Assembly: GCA_951799445.1 (NCBI GenBank) | Contig: OX637287.1 | Coordinates: 39,027,724 to 39,091,723, forward strand | Direction: 5' to 3' | Length of the DNA stretch: 64,000 nt | From: Pseudisothecium myosuroides | Taxonomy: Eukaryota > Streptophyta > Bryopsida > Hypnales > Lembophyllaceae | In this document: piece after piece, positions 37,458 through 50,300 of the stretch | Position numbering within the stretch: position 1 is the stretch's first letter | How the letters are laid out: every line of letters starts with the position of its first letter | Translations under genes and position numbers: made by a program | The notes under the pieces: model-generated | The model's database searches: none | What the model saw: only the letters and a program-made list of their open reading frames with translations | What the model was told of the DNA's origin: nothing

Positions 37458-40400
37458 TTATAAGCCCACCCATCCGACCCACTGAAAGAATCTGCTCAAT
37501 CCAAATGGCAATCCATAATCTTTTACCACTGTTGGTTCATTTCGAGCCGTTCTACCAGTGCTCCAATCATATAGCCCACGTTCTTGCCGAGTGCCGGGCA
37601 CTGTGTTATCAAGTACAAATGCCACTAGAAATGCAATCACCATGTGAAGGGAGAAGATGGTGTTCAACGCAAAGTTGGCCTGCCATGATACGACAACAAA
37701 TCATCAATACAAAAGCCCCTCCCTGCAAATTAACAATGTTGCCCCAAATAATCAATCCTTTAAGATACTTTTGCACTTGGCATTACAAATGTTATTGGCA
37801 AGAGTCTTAGGAATGAAATTTTTTGGTACACTATTGGATAATATTGACTTTGATAGCACCACTCTTAATACCAAGTGATGACATGCTTTTACTGTTAAAA
37901 TAGCATTGTCTTAATGTAATACCAATGTTTACTTAATTCTTGTTGGACCTTTTTTCAAATTTTGATCTTAAATGCACTAAATAAGCATTAAATTTTCATT
38001 AAGATGATATAGAATAAGCATCATTGTGATATTAACCTTGCCATAAATCAATTGAAGCAACATTAAAACAACTGATAATAAGAGCAAACAAACAGGATGG
38101 AATTCGCCATCTAAGTCCATGAAGCTTAGATAGTTGAGCCATTCCCAACATACGCTTTGTTCATGTTGATCTTTTGTTACCCTTCCTTATGCACACAAAC
38201 TATTATGATGACATCAACAATTTTTATGTCGACCAACGAGCTTTTAGACTAATCAAACACATGACTATTTGCAAGAAGCTTACATGCTTGGAACTCGTAT
38301 GGAAGGGTCCATGAGCAGCAACGTTGTAAGGTTGGAAATAGCTCGGCACCGTGGACTTAGAAATGCTACCATACTGCTGGAAGTAGGATGGCACAGACAG
38401 TGATAGAAACAGAGACAACCCCACTATCAACACATTCCGAGAGCTCCCTGTCTCGCTGTATCGCAAGTTGGATAATCCCATGGCTGCCAGCATTGTCCAC
38501 ATGAACACCAGAAGCGCTGCCACTATCACCTGCGGGATTGATGCTATAAATCCAGAGATTTTACCTGCACATTGTGTTTGAGACCAGCTTTTATCAATGG
38601 TTTCGGAGACCTGCGTAGCTAAACTGTAGACACCACGAATATTTTTGTACGTAGAGAATGTACTAGAGGTTTACATTTCACGGATGGTGTCCCATGAGCA
38701 GCACTTGTCCCCAATCTGAAATTATTACTTACCGATCGATACGCTCCTATGATTTCGTCCTTTCAACATATCTAGTTAAGTTAGTCTTGCTTGAGTCTGT
38801 AGCTTGCACCAGCCCGGGGTGCTGGTATCTGTGACTTTTATCATCCACCATGAAAAATCTTGTAGTTTACAAAACTGAATTATAAGTAGACCCAACACAA
38901 AAAAAACTTACCAATTAGTGACAGGAGAATGAGGATGCAAGCACCAACTTCCACTGCACGACGACTTCCCATCTTGGTCGCGGCTATGGTGTGCACATTC
39001 TCTGTCAACGTGCTGGCTCCGGAACCAGTACCCCAGAAGCCTGCTAATATGCTCGTCAACCCCTCCAATCCTATACTCCGACTCACCACTCCGGGAGTAG
39101 GTGCTCTTGACGCCACCAAAAGAGAGGCTGCGTGGTATGCACTCACCTGCATAAATCATCACCTCATCCTAATTTACTAACAGGGGACTGGGTGTTTAAC
39201 ATGCAAGAAAAGACATGTAATGTATAATACCCAAAAGAAAGTATACGTAATTTCTTCATAGTTACCCAAGACTCTCACCACACTTGCAGACAAAAATCTT
39301 CCGATCTAGTTCCCGATTGTAGTCAACACTCCATCGGGAACTATGAAAAGGCGCGACATGAACATCGAGGGTGCGGAGGAAACAGCAGTCTCGTTGTTGT
39401 TTTGTGGTGTTCAGATGGATGAAAAATGAGAAATTACGTATACTTTCTTTCGGGTATTGTACAACTAGCCATAAAAGACATGTGAAGTACAACATGTGAT
39501 AAACATATGTACTGCACATGCGACATTCTTGAGGTTTTGCTTCAGAAGGGAAAAATGTGAGTCTTTGGTTGACATGGTCATTTCTTCGCGGTTACAAGCT
39601 TGCCGAATGAGGTATGAGCACTCAATATCAACGCTGTCTAAATATCAACACTTAAAAATAGACCTTGAATAGTTAAGGAAGGCACGATAAACTATCAGTA
39701 GTAGAGAAAGTCATTAGGAAAAGTCATTGAATAAACTATGTCATTACGTTAGTCCCAACCATTTTTGTGTTCATAACATTCTCTTCAGCAGCCAAGTTAA
39801 TGTGCTTGATTTAAGGGTGACACTACTGGCAATTATTGGTTGCTCTACTCAAATGAACTTCAGAAACGTCTTTAATTTTAAACCAAAGTGATCAATATTT
39901 TCACTTCAGTTGGCCACTTGAAAAGAAACACTCATACTTCCTTTTTCCTCATTTCTTATGAGTTTTTGAGTAATTGCAATAATCAGAGATAATTGATCAT
40001 GCTCATTCCTTCAGTTAATGCAATCCTAATGAGGAGGACACTAATAACGTTAATTTCATGAAATTGGTGGCATCCTACTATGGCACTTCCAAGACGCATA
40101 ACGTCAAACGTGAAGCGATACTTGACTACTCAAATTATACTTGACCTAGATTAAGAGCTTTGTGTAAATGTATGCCACAATTTTGGCATCGGAGTCACGC
40201 CAATTTGACAAAATTGGCGATCTATACCATTAGCATCAAAATTGGCATTCTAACGACACAATTCAAGTGCTGATTCATGGAGTACACGAACCAATGACAG
40301 CAACATCTTGGACAAGGGAGGACAAGGAGGGACTGACCGAGTCCACAGAAGCAATGACTGTTGCGACCACCATCACCACCCCGGTTTGCCAATGGAACGT

Positions 40401-43400
40401 TGGAACCCCCCATTGGAATGGATACGGGAACCGGAACCACGCTGATTCCGAAAAGGCATTGGAAACGTCCGTTCGGCAGCTGAGCATGGTGGACAAGTGC
40501 TGTTGACATGCCGGAGTCAGCGTTGCATTCCCTTGTTGGCTTAAGCTGCATCCCGCGTAAGTGTACACGTTGGACTTCGTTAGCAGAAAGGCAAAAGCCC
40601 ACGTCAATGCTAGCGCCAGCGGTACCTGCAAGGTTGGGGAATATCTCAATTTTAAGAGGAATAAAATGACCTTTTCAGATTAAAGGATCAATAGAAAATT
40701 CACTATATCTGTCTTCAATCTCAATCCTCCGTCATAGTCAAGGTTATTTTATCCCTCGGAAGGATTAAGATGAGCCCTCTTGTCACGAATGTACCACAGA
40801 GAAAAACTGTACAAACTTGGTCCCCAAGTTGGATTCATTTCCCGAGTGACTTAGTGAACATCCATGTGATCGATCGATACATTTATCAATTAAGACTTCG
40901 AGTTCGTGCTAGTAAAGAATTTTTGTCACAATGCCGATTTTGTGACATTGACAGAAACTTTGTTGCATTGGCACTTTTCTAGGTGGGTGAATGGAAACTA
41001 AAAACCTACACCAATCCTACTGATATTTCACAATTTCGACGCTTTTAAATTGCACTCATACGTACGACGAAATTGATGTTTCAGTTCTGTGCTCTTCAGT
41101 TTTGAGAAAATTTCAATGCAGTAATGTAACCAGAAGTGCCAGGCAGCATGAGATGTATTTCTATCTTATCAAACGAGCTGTCCTGTGCACTAGAATCAGG
41201 GGTACTGATATTCACTTACCGTATAGACTTGGAAAATCCGATGACCCAAAACTGCGAATTTGCGAAGGTACTGCACACACAACAGGGTAGTTGGTTACAA
41301 ACTTATTTCATATTCAAGACTCCCAACGTCTGTCTAGATAATATTGAATGGTAGTTTCAAGACTCCAAAACAGTTGCCCTACTGTTAACCTCTCAAGGAC
41401 CAACTGAACGAATTTCATAGTTTTCAAATGTCAGTTCCAATCGATCATATGGTGAATAATATAATTCAGCTAGAGTCAAATTTATTTCACCAGAATTAGT
41501 GAAGAATATTATATATGTTAGTCAAAAATTAAATAAACGTGTACGCAAGAAATGTCTCATATGACCTACTGAGAACTACTTAGAAAAATAATATTAGACC
41601 CAATTTGGGCCTCTTACCCTTGACAGAATAAGATCTATCACCAAGATACTTTGTCAAAAATGATCTAGTTATTGAATGAATAGGTGCATTCTTCATTTCT
41701 ACATTGAAAGTTTGAAGTCATAAATTGAAGACTTTGAGTCCTCTGCGGCATTACAAGATTAAAATAAGTTGGTTGCAATGAACAAGAGAATGGTGGCAAA
41801 GGTTATATAGCTCACCGACTCACCAGAGCAAAGAGTATCAGTAACACAAGCTGTGGGATACCAATCTCCAAGCACCTGCCAACTATTGGAAATCCATAGG
41901 TATAAAAGGCTAGTCCTACAACAGCTGCTGTTGGCGCTACCACAACTGGATTTATTGCCCTGCACTTAGGAAATCAATTCAGAACAATGCCTTTCAGAAT
42001 CACAGCGCACCCAAAAATTATTATGTACTAGATAGACAGTCCAAGTTGTCGGGAGCGGCAAGTTGGTTATGGACTACATAACCTTCGAGAGTTGGAAGGC
42101 TTGAGAAAACTATCAAACAAATGGACAGTCATTATACACGTAAGGGTTCATTGTGAAGAAGAGGATAAGAACAATGGGATATAACTCTCATAATGCACGC
42201 AAGTTTCGTCGCTATAGCAAGTTTTGATTAGCAATGAAGAGGCAAGTTAAGTTAAGACTGATAATGAGTTAGAGTTCTAACAACGGGACTAAACTATGGA
42301 CACAATCGCAGTCAATTGATTGCATTTCAACCTGTAGTGGAGAATCAACAGTCTCTAATTTCTTGTGCGAGTATTTTGAGAGCTCAAACTTGCCTGCTTT
42401 TCCATTATAATGAGGTACGACACAATTGAACGTAGCATTTTGGCTTGCCCTGAGTTTAGGTAACTATCAGTGTCTGTTACTGTAAACAGGCAGATGGTTT
42501 CTGTCGAGGTAACTTCACTATCCACTCACTGCCCTATTTCTAGAATCCGTGACTGCTTGTCACTTGCAATGAAACTTCAATCTTTCAATTTCGTCAAAGG
42601 AAAAATCGACCTTAACATGGAATTATTGTTTTAAAGTACCTCAGAAGAAGTGACATGGCTCCACTGTATCCCAAAAATGTTTGGAAGGCAGACCCAATGA
42701 TAATGGCACCTTGCAATTCCCTCATTGTTGTCTTGAATCTCTGTCAATCAGTACAGTTGTCATCAGAACGCTTAGTTGCTGTTTACATATGTATTTTTTC
42801 CTACCTTCTCTCAAAGCGGACATACTTGAGATGAACACAAATTTCGCCTTGAGAAGTGAGAACCCAAGTGCTTTAAACGGATAAAACTGAGCCCCCGAAA
42901 TGTTCAAATGGTGTTTTTATATGCAATTGCTAGGCATTGTGAAGGTTGAATTTTGAAGAACAGGCGCAGTTTTGAGTTGTCCAACTGAGCCTCATGTCTA
43001 TCCCAATCCTAGATTTTAGAGCTCAAGTCTCTCATTGGCCATCTCAAAGCCCATCTCAACACTCAAATTTGTAAAGCTTCAGGCAATTGAAACCACTAAG
43101 CTTAGTTCGTGTTCAAAGTTTTGGTGGAGCACTTCAATGTCATATTTTGGCAATCCGCCATTTTGATGAATACGAGTATTGACTTTCAAATGGCAGACAG
43201 GAGGGTTATTTACTCATTCTCATTGTGAAGTATACCACATCGCCGAACAGGAATCTCAAATGCAGCTTGCCAAGCTAGAGTTACTTGTGGACTTACATCT
43301 TTTGGAAGGTTTACGTAGTCAGAGGAGAAGGTGATGGCAAGTGCTGGGGCGAGGTAGACGAATGATGCTCCCTGAATCAGCGGCAACCTTGATCCGAAGG

Positions 43401-45149
43401 ACGTATGCAGGAGAGTGGACAGTCCTGACACCATAAGCATGCTAGACACAACTTTGGCGGTGTCCTCCTGCCAAACAATTCACAACAAAAGTCACTCCCT
43501 GAATGTTCCTATTCAAACGACATCCATACGTTACGTTCAGTTTCGAACTCCAGGGTGACAAAGTCATTAGTATTGGAGGTGCCACATAGGATCAAATAAC
43601 ACTCTCAATCATTATCAGTTTGAATTAATTTGGTACAAAACTGACCTCAGCGTAGGTTCGTACACACTAGTCCTTATTTTCTTTGGTTTCCAATTTAATT
43701 CTCACACCTTAGTTTGTGTGGGCTCCTATCCCATGTAACAAATTTTCAAAGAAACAAATCAGCTGAGAACACAAGCACAATATTTTCCAGAGTACATGTA
43801 ATGTGTATTGCAGCTCAAAATAATGTTCACCTAGAGTAAGTAAGGGGGCTACGGCATAGTACACGAAGCAGCACCCAAGGCATGTTACAAATAAGTACAC
43901 CGCAGGCATGTGGGCGGATGGGATACTCACAGGGGTGCCACCCATTGCAGGTACCAAAATGAGAGGAATCAGAATGAGCGACCCGGCAATGGATAAGTAA
44001 TGTTGAATGGCGTAGAGAATCACGGGAACTGCACACACGCTCCAAACATTTTAGTTTGAAGACTACCTCACGAGCACAGTATGAGGTCACTTCTTCTTGT
44101 AGATTATGTACACTCAGTCTATCGCCATGTTCAATTTGAAATTGTGAAATTCAAAGAAAACTGGCACTTTTTAGACGCCCATCTGTAATTTCTGATCAAT
44201 TTAGTCCTAGTTTTTTCCAAGCTTATTTCCGACTTGAATATCAGAGCTTTAAATTACGCCATTTGAAAAATATGACGAAGTCTGTATTACGCTTGTGACA
44301 TTATATTGCTATTTCATGGTGCACTTTGGAGGACGTGATAATGATGAGGAAGCTTGTTTTCAGATTTCCATCGAGATCATGCCAAAAAAAGTTGACTTTC
44401 AACATTCTAATTTTCCCCTAATGGAAACAAGAAGATTCATAGTATATTGGCAACTAGAAAACTTTAAAACTGAACACTTAGGCGGTTCGATCAGACACTT
44501 GATTAGGAACTTTTTTTTCAAATTTCTATCAAGATTGTTGGCAAAACAACTTCCCATTCCAAACTAAAAAACTTCGAAACTTATCACTTCCGTTCGTCAG
44601 TACCTCCATTTCGATTTTCTTTTGGTCAAATTCCCAACAATTTAGATCGATTCGGCCCCAAAGATCCTGGTTTTCGAACAATACAAGGACACAGAAGCCA
44701 TTAATCCAAGCCAAAGGCAGATGCGTAACTAACTTACCAAGTCCAGGGTTCTCCCGAAGCTCATACTTCATGTGGTCGTGCTTCGACAACCCGAAATCAT
44801 GCTCGTCCCCAGCGTCCGACATCACCACGGCGTCGTCGGGATCCTTAAACACCCGCAATGGCGCAATCCGCAGCGCCCCATCAGACTCCGTCGTCGTCCC
44901 AGGATTGAATGGCCCTGGAGCTTTTGGCTTCGAGACAATTGGGGGACGAGCACTGCCGACGTCGGACAAGTGCGAGTTGTCCCTTTGAGGCAAGTTGAGT
45001 TCGAGGTCGCCGCTGCTGTCCATGCCGCGGAAGCCCGTGCGCCGCGCCCATGACCCGGGCCCCGAGGTGGCGATGGTGGGACGCTTCCCTAGCGAAGGGG
45101 ACTCGGGGTCGGGTTGGGAGACTCGAGATGGCGGAGACACCGAAGCCAT
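37458..45149 (-). CDS. Nucleobase-ascorbate transporter, NAT11/12 type (664 aa), ten exons
   Basis: Exons in coding order: 44738-45149, 43931-44028, 43297-43467, 42640-42740, 41824-41959, 41220-41270, 40338-40625, 38912-39146, 38284-38564, 37458-37679; GT-AG junctions, 1995 nt, frame unbroken. Exon sizes equal those of the paralogue at 15826-23025 except exon 1 (412 against 862 nt) and exon 9 (281 against 275, adding two residues). Landmarks: SWARRTGF at 33-40, QH at 146-147, signature TENVHTIAATK at 467-477, DNTVPG at 615-620, tail ending WVGL. The A for V change within the signature region distinguishes it from the other copy. Expected role is a proton- or sodium-coupled membrane carrier for nucleobases or related compounds; the substrate cannot be told from sequence. 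Introns are unrelated to those of the other copy, so the duplication is old. Intron 7 contains a 233-bp inverted-repeat element. Confidence 0.9.
39226..39458. mobile_element. Inverted-repeat MITE in NAT intron 7 (233 bp)
   Basis: The terminal inverted repeats are 30 bp with a single mismatch: left AATACCCAAAAGAAAGTATA and onward, right ending ...TTTCTTTCGGGTATT. The interior holds another inverted pair around GTTCCCGAT and ATCGGGAAC. Such near-perfect ends suggest recent insertion. The target duplication is unclear. Confidence 0.7.
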
Positions 45150-46400
45150 CGGCGCACTCGCTCGGGGATCACCACACTACTGTAACAGGAAGTAGCAGTT
45201 GCAACATATCAGCAATTAGTGTTGTAGCGGTTTCGTACTTCGTTAAAAACTTGGGGTCTATTGCGGACCATTAATTGCGAAAGAGCTGCAAACTTGGTGC
45301 CAAAAGTCTTGGGCACGGAACCAATGCATGTCTATGCAGAAACTGTTGCAATCTCAACTAGTTGCAAATACATTGCATAGAGTTGCACTAAAACATTGCA
45401 ATTGTTAAGAGATAAAAGATGGTCAATATTGCAAAAACTATTGCAATTTAATTCAGCCTTCAGTATTATCTAGTGCACCCGGAGGAACATCAAACAGCAG
45501 GGATCTGTGGATGCACTCAAGTTAAGTAGGCTCGGTCACCTTGGCACATTGACGGAACTCGAAAATTCTGCAACAGCTGCTCAGAGAATTCCAGAGAAAC
45601 GGGCGCTTGCGAAGGAATGGCGTGAAAGCAAAGCAGGAACAAGCTGGCTCGCTAAATAACCGTCAGATCTCGTCACTATTCTTCTCTATTTCTCGAAGCT
45701 CTTCCCAAATCCACTCTTCCCAAATCTGAACGTCAGCATTGGAGAGACAATTCTAACTAGAACAAGCGTGCCGTGTCGAGAGATGGAGACTGGCACCGAC
45801 TTGCTAGATAGATCAATTGAAGGTGAGACGATGATCAGCAGATGGCGGATTCTGAATTGCCATCTAGCTGCTTGCTACCCACCTCGAAACACCCTGCTTG
45901 CTAGCAAACTAGCTTCCTGTGCACAGCGCTATCTCAGTCTACGAAAGGGAAAGCCGAATGCTAACTATCGAGCCGGCGAGATGATCGAATCATGCCCAAC
46001 GCTCATGATCAACGTCACTCATGTCGGGACTGAATGACGATTAGTGCCCCCATGCCAAAACCTCGATCATCGGCTACCAAAGTTCACCGCATAAGAGAGA
46101 AATAGATGCAGTGATGCGTCGACGTCGACGCTCACCGTCTCTGCTTCAATTCGTACAGATAGGGACTTGAAAGTCGTTGCATGGCCACTCCTTTTAATTC
46201 CTGTCGGTTCAATTTCAACTCCGGCCCCTGCCATTTGCATTCCACTGGTTGCTTTTCTTTCCAGGTTAGCATGATCCATTTCAGTGTCTGGCAGAAATCT
46301 CCTGCAATAAGTGCTGGCTGACCTTGAGTTTCAATCAATCAGTAGTATGATACTAAGCTGGCTCTCATAATGCACATGGCAAGGGGGGGCTCATTGCCAG
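45150..46400. other. Upstream region of the 664-aa NAT gene
   Basis: Immediately upstream lies the probable 5' UTR and promoter. Composition is more balanced up to about 46400 than further right, as expected for gene-flanking DNA. A 16-bp perfect palindrome GCGTCGACGTCGACGC is at 46116-46131. No further gene is recognised. Confidence 0.35.
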
Positions 46401-46958
46401 TGTGTTCTGCCATGGCTCGAGGCCAAACTGCCAAATGCCGATTCTTCCTTATTAAAGTAGTAGTTAGAATAGTTCTATTCTGGCGTGATGATGCATGGTA
46501 CTCGAAGTGCGGTTGGTAATATACAGAATCTAGCTAGCTAGCTACTGCTGCAGGGGTGACTGCACCGGCTGCGTACATGGTGTAATGGAAGAGAAGTGTC
46601 TGTCCGTGGGTGGGGGAGGTGAGGACTGAGGACAAGGAGATGGAGACTGAAGTGCAGTTCCCGAAGCCCGTAGAGGTACTGACTTACAGACTTACATGAT
46701 CATGATCAGCCATTCTCTCTAACTTTAGGTGTTAAAATAATAATTTTGGTCTCGCAGCAGGTCAGGCCTGAGGAAAATTAAGGAGCAAGGACAATAGAAA
46801 TCTTGAGCAAGGTTTTATATCAAATTTGTTGTAAACCACGGTAAATTCCTGACATCATTAATTTAGCAGTTTAGCGATATCATTTAGCAGTGAGGTGAAA
46901 ACACCCAAAACCCGCCATCCGTGGATTCATTCATGAGAAGTCAGTAGACTTCTTCTAT

Positions 46959-47227
46959 TTAACCCCTGTGCATCACAGGGAGAACAGCATAAGTGAGGAG
47001 CTTTTTTGCTGGATCTAGAAAATCCGGAATAATTTGAAAACTACTCAGTTACTGAAATTTTCATGGTTGAGATTTGAAGCCAACTTACTATTGAGTGCAA
47101 AAATTTGCAATTTATAAGAAAATCCACCATGCAAATTTCAAGATTATAATATTTGATGAGCATTGTATTCCACAAATCCTGGTTTTGAGGCGTCCAAAAA
47201 ACAAATGCTCTAATGCATAAGGGTTAA
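46959..47227. mobile_element. TTAA-flanked miniature element, family E (261 bp)
   Basis: TTAA at 46959-46962 and 47224-47227 flank the inverted ends CCCCTGTGCATCA and TAATGCATAAGGG. The interior is unlike families A-D. Length and ends fit a MITE using the same TTAA target, though this copy has no second copy in the window to confirm its borders. Confidence 0.55.
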
Positions 47228-48423
47228 AGTATCCTCAGAAGTGTAATTAAACTGTTCCCATACTTAACTGTGATTGTTTGGATGCTGATTTTTTAGATTT
47301 CAGTTATATGACGAACCTATGTGATGGTTTTAATGGTCTAGGGAGCTTCCACTTTAAAAGTCCATTGTAATTACATTTCTTATCTAAAAAAAATTCTTTT
47401 TTATTCCCCAATTTTCAATTGCTCTTTGCTCATACTACATTAAAAGATTCTTGAAAAAAAATGCCTTCAAATATTTTGAATTGATTATTTTGACATTTTG
47501 GATGTTTTCACCTTATCCAAATAATGAAATTTAGTGTTTGCAACACTAATTACATATTCTAACATTGAATGGCAACAATGCTCCTAATATTACCAACGCT
47601 ATATGTCAACACGAGTACCAATTGTCAACTAAATTTCCAACAACACCAAAAAAATTAGAACCAAGATCTAGTTCACCTTGTACTAAATCAATATCCAACA
47701 TGAATACTAATTGTCAACTAAATGAGAAGTAGAGTGAATTACATGATAGGGTAAATAATACAATAGGTACCATAACAATCACTAAAGTTTATTATTAATG
47801 TACTAGATGTTCTCCATAGATAATACTGAGAGGCAAAATATTTTGATATTGTGAGATATTGAAAATTCAACTAAGACACCGTATTAAGAGGCATAATTAG
47901 CATTAAGAAGTTGACACAACAAAGAAAGCATGAGAAAGGAGATTGACAATACTGTAGATCTTGGAAAAGAATTTGACCATGCTATCTCACACTAAAAGCA
48001 GAACAATAAAGAGTGACTTGTTGCACACTGCTTTAAACTAAATTCTCTTTGAACTAAATTCTCTTTGATTGTATGGACTCAAATGACAAAATCAAAGCTA
48101 TATTTTGCTAACGAATGTATGTTGCATTATAGCTTAAAGAAAATAACAGCAAGAATAGGTTGGGAAAATTTGCGAGAATTAGTAGCCTTGATGCAATTTT
48201 TGGAGCCACCTCACGACAATGAAACATTCAAAGAAAAGAAAGTCTGGTCGTGATCATCGCCACCATCACTCAGTCATTCAATTGGTGCTTCAATTATTGC
48301 CGCTTCTAGACTCACAGTGGAATCCACTTTCGTGATCACCCGACTCCACCACCAATTACTGTACGATACGACACCGACTTGGACTACTTCGTTTTGTTTC
48401 AATTTGCTGTATGGGAACTGGCT

Positions 48424-48742
48424 TAAGGTAGCTACATCCATAACCGTTACTGTACCCAAAACCATCACTTCTAAAATCTTGAAAAATCTGTGGAAATAAA
48501 TAGATGTGATTACAAGCATGTACTATATCTGAACATCAAACTCTAGTGTTGGTATTAGGTGCAATTGCAATTGGCTCTTTAAAAATTCATAACTTATTCT
48601 CATAGTATCCAAATAATACATTCAGAAGTGCACATGTGTTATTTTTCTCTTGCTAATAGGATCCTACAATTTTCAGAATCTTTATTAATAATAATCATGC
48701 TCAAATCCCTTATTTTGACGGTTATGGGTGCTGCTATCCTAT
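48424..48742. mobile_element. TA-type MITE with AGGTAGC ends (about 315 bp)
   Basis: The left end AGGTAGCTACATCCATAACC at 48426 and the right end GGTTATGGGTGCTGCTATCCT at 48740 are imperfect inverted repeats. TA precedes the left end. It is related to 52845-53192. Confidence 0.6.
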
Positions 48743-48948
48743 AACTTAACTTAATTCATAGAAATGTGGACAAAAAAGTCCATTCCTCACGCGGACCTTT
48801 CCTACAAAGTCAATCATCCAACGAATTTAAAACTAACTACATATTCTGAAATTGAAAGCTGAGAAAGGAGGAAGAAATGCACTAAAATTTGAGATGTAAG
48901 CAATTGACCTACCATCCTTTAACCCCCCACCAAGCACAATTTTGCACC

Positions 48949-49341
48949 TAAGGTAGACGCGCCAGTAATTGATCATTTAAGCAATTTTGGAGCAGATTGT
49001 ATGTAGTATGAGGTGGTGGAAATTTTTCCCATGTAGGAAGATAGGAAATAGGGGATAGCAAAACTTTGAGAATTTTATTCCCGAAATTGAAATTATTGTG
49101 AATTTTGGGAGCCAAAAAGTACTCTTGACCAGTAGCCAATGTCTAGAGTCTTTCAATTCCAATAATAGCCGAACTAATTTCTTGCTCACTACTTCAGGGC
49201 CAAGTGTCATGGCCTTATTAGTCCCTACCTTGAAAAGAACAAAAAAACCACATTCTAAGCTTGAATTACAACCTTGGTTGGAAATAGTGCACCCTATAGG
49301 TTGGGTACGGGGCATGGTTGGCAATTGGTGCTTCTACCTTA
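48949..49341 (+). mobile_element. TA-duplicating MITE (389 bp) nested in element X
   Basis: The element spans 48951-49339, with ends AGGTAGACGCGCCAGTA and TTGGTGCTTCTACCT and TA at 48949-48950 and 49340-49341. The sibling of element X (about 52550-52570, reversed) has a single TA at this place (CATC-TA-TAATTCCC), showing that the insertion duplicated TA. Confidence 0.8.
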
Positions 49342-49592
49342 TAATTCCCAAGGAATGTGCCATGCTCATTAACATCCAACAACATTGTTTTGGCTCTAAA
49401 TTACTTTTTAGAACTTGAAAGTGCCTCAAATCAAACAAGTGACTTGCATATTGATAATGGATTAGTATTAAATTGGTAGTTGATTGGTGGTGGATATAAA
49501 ACAACTTCTAGATCCTTCTAACGGTGATTTTAATTTATTATTTCTAAATTTCTTTTACTATTACTTTTCTTTATTTGATATGGCCTCAAAGT

Positions 49593-50178
49593 TTAAGCCG
49601 TAAATGTCTAGTTTCATCTCCAAAAATGCCAATTTGAGAAAAATCATGATAAAGTGCTATTTGGAAGAATATTTTGGAGTTGATATACAAATAAAAATTG
49701 TAGATTATGAATTGTAGATTCCATCCGTACAGTTAGATTCATAGATGCTATTACCAATATTTTTCTATAAATTTTGAAAGGAAAAGTTTAAAATTCCTTC
49801 TAAATTCGATTACAAGCAAAATATAGTCATTTTTTGAGTAAAATTTGTTGGAATGGATTTGAAATGAGGTTCTCTTCATACGGTGATTTTTTGAAAATTT
49901 TCTGCTCTTTAAATCTAGGACGTCATTTTTGCAAATCCGGTTTTGAACTAGAGTCAATGCAATTTTGGCTTGGTCAACTACTTGACATACTTGCACATTT
50001 GTAATTTTAGAAAAATATATGCTCTAATAACACCAAATCCAACCATTAGATAGGACAACAACTTGATAAAGTATCTCCACAAATTTGAATGACTTTCATC
50101 CAAGTAGTATGAAAAAGAAATAAGAACATTAGTCTGTTCATCGTTCAAAAATTGGACGTCGGAGCGCTTTAGGGTTAA
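49593..50178. mobile_element. TTAA-flanked element (578 bp) nested in element X
   Basis: TTAA at 49593-49596 and 50175-50178. The ends are worn (GCCGTAAATGTC and GCGCTTTAGGG). The unfilled sibling site at 52293-52296, read on the minus strand as CCTCAAAAT-TTAA-TACC, has a single TTAA. It is placed in the TTAA group by target behaviour; its interior does not match families A-E. Confidence 0.65.
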
Positions 50179-50300
50179 TACCTTGTGCTGGTGTTGTTTC
50201 ATAGCTTTAAAAATATGTAATTATTTGTATAATTTGGTGAAGTATTGACTATATAGGGAAGTGTCTCAACAAGGAATGAATCTTTTTGGACATGACTCTA

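Larger units (their letters stand above)
48767..50300 (+). mobile_element. Long-inverted-repeat element X, copy 1, with two nested insertions
   Basis: It starts GTGGACAAAAAAGTCCATTCC and ends ...GAATCTTTTTGGAC. It aligns, reversed, with copy 2 at 52186-52745. Copy 2 shows inverted ends of about 90 bp. Copy 1 is interrupted by a TA MITE (48951-49339) and a TTAA element (49597-50174); copy 2 lacks both and so preserves the empty sites. Superfamily unknown. Confidence 0.65.
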
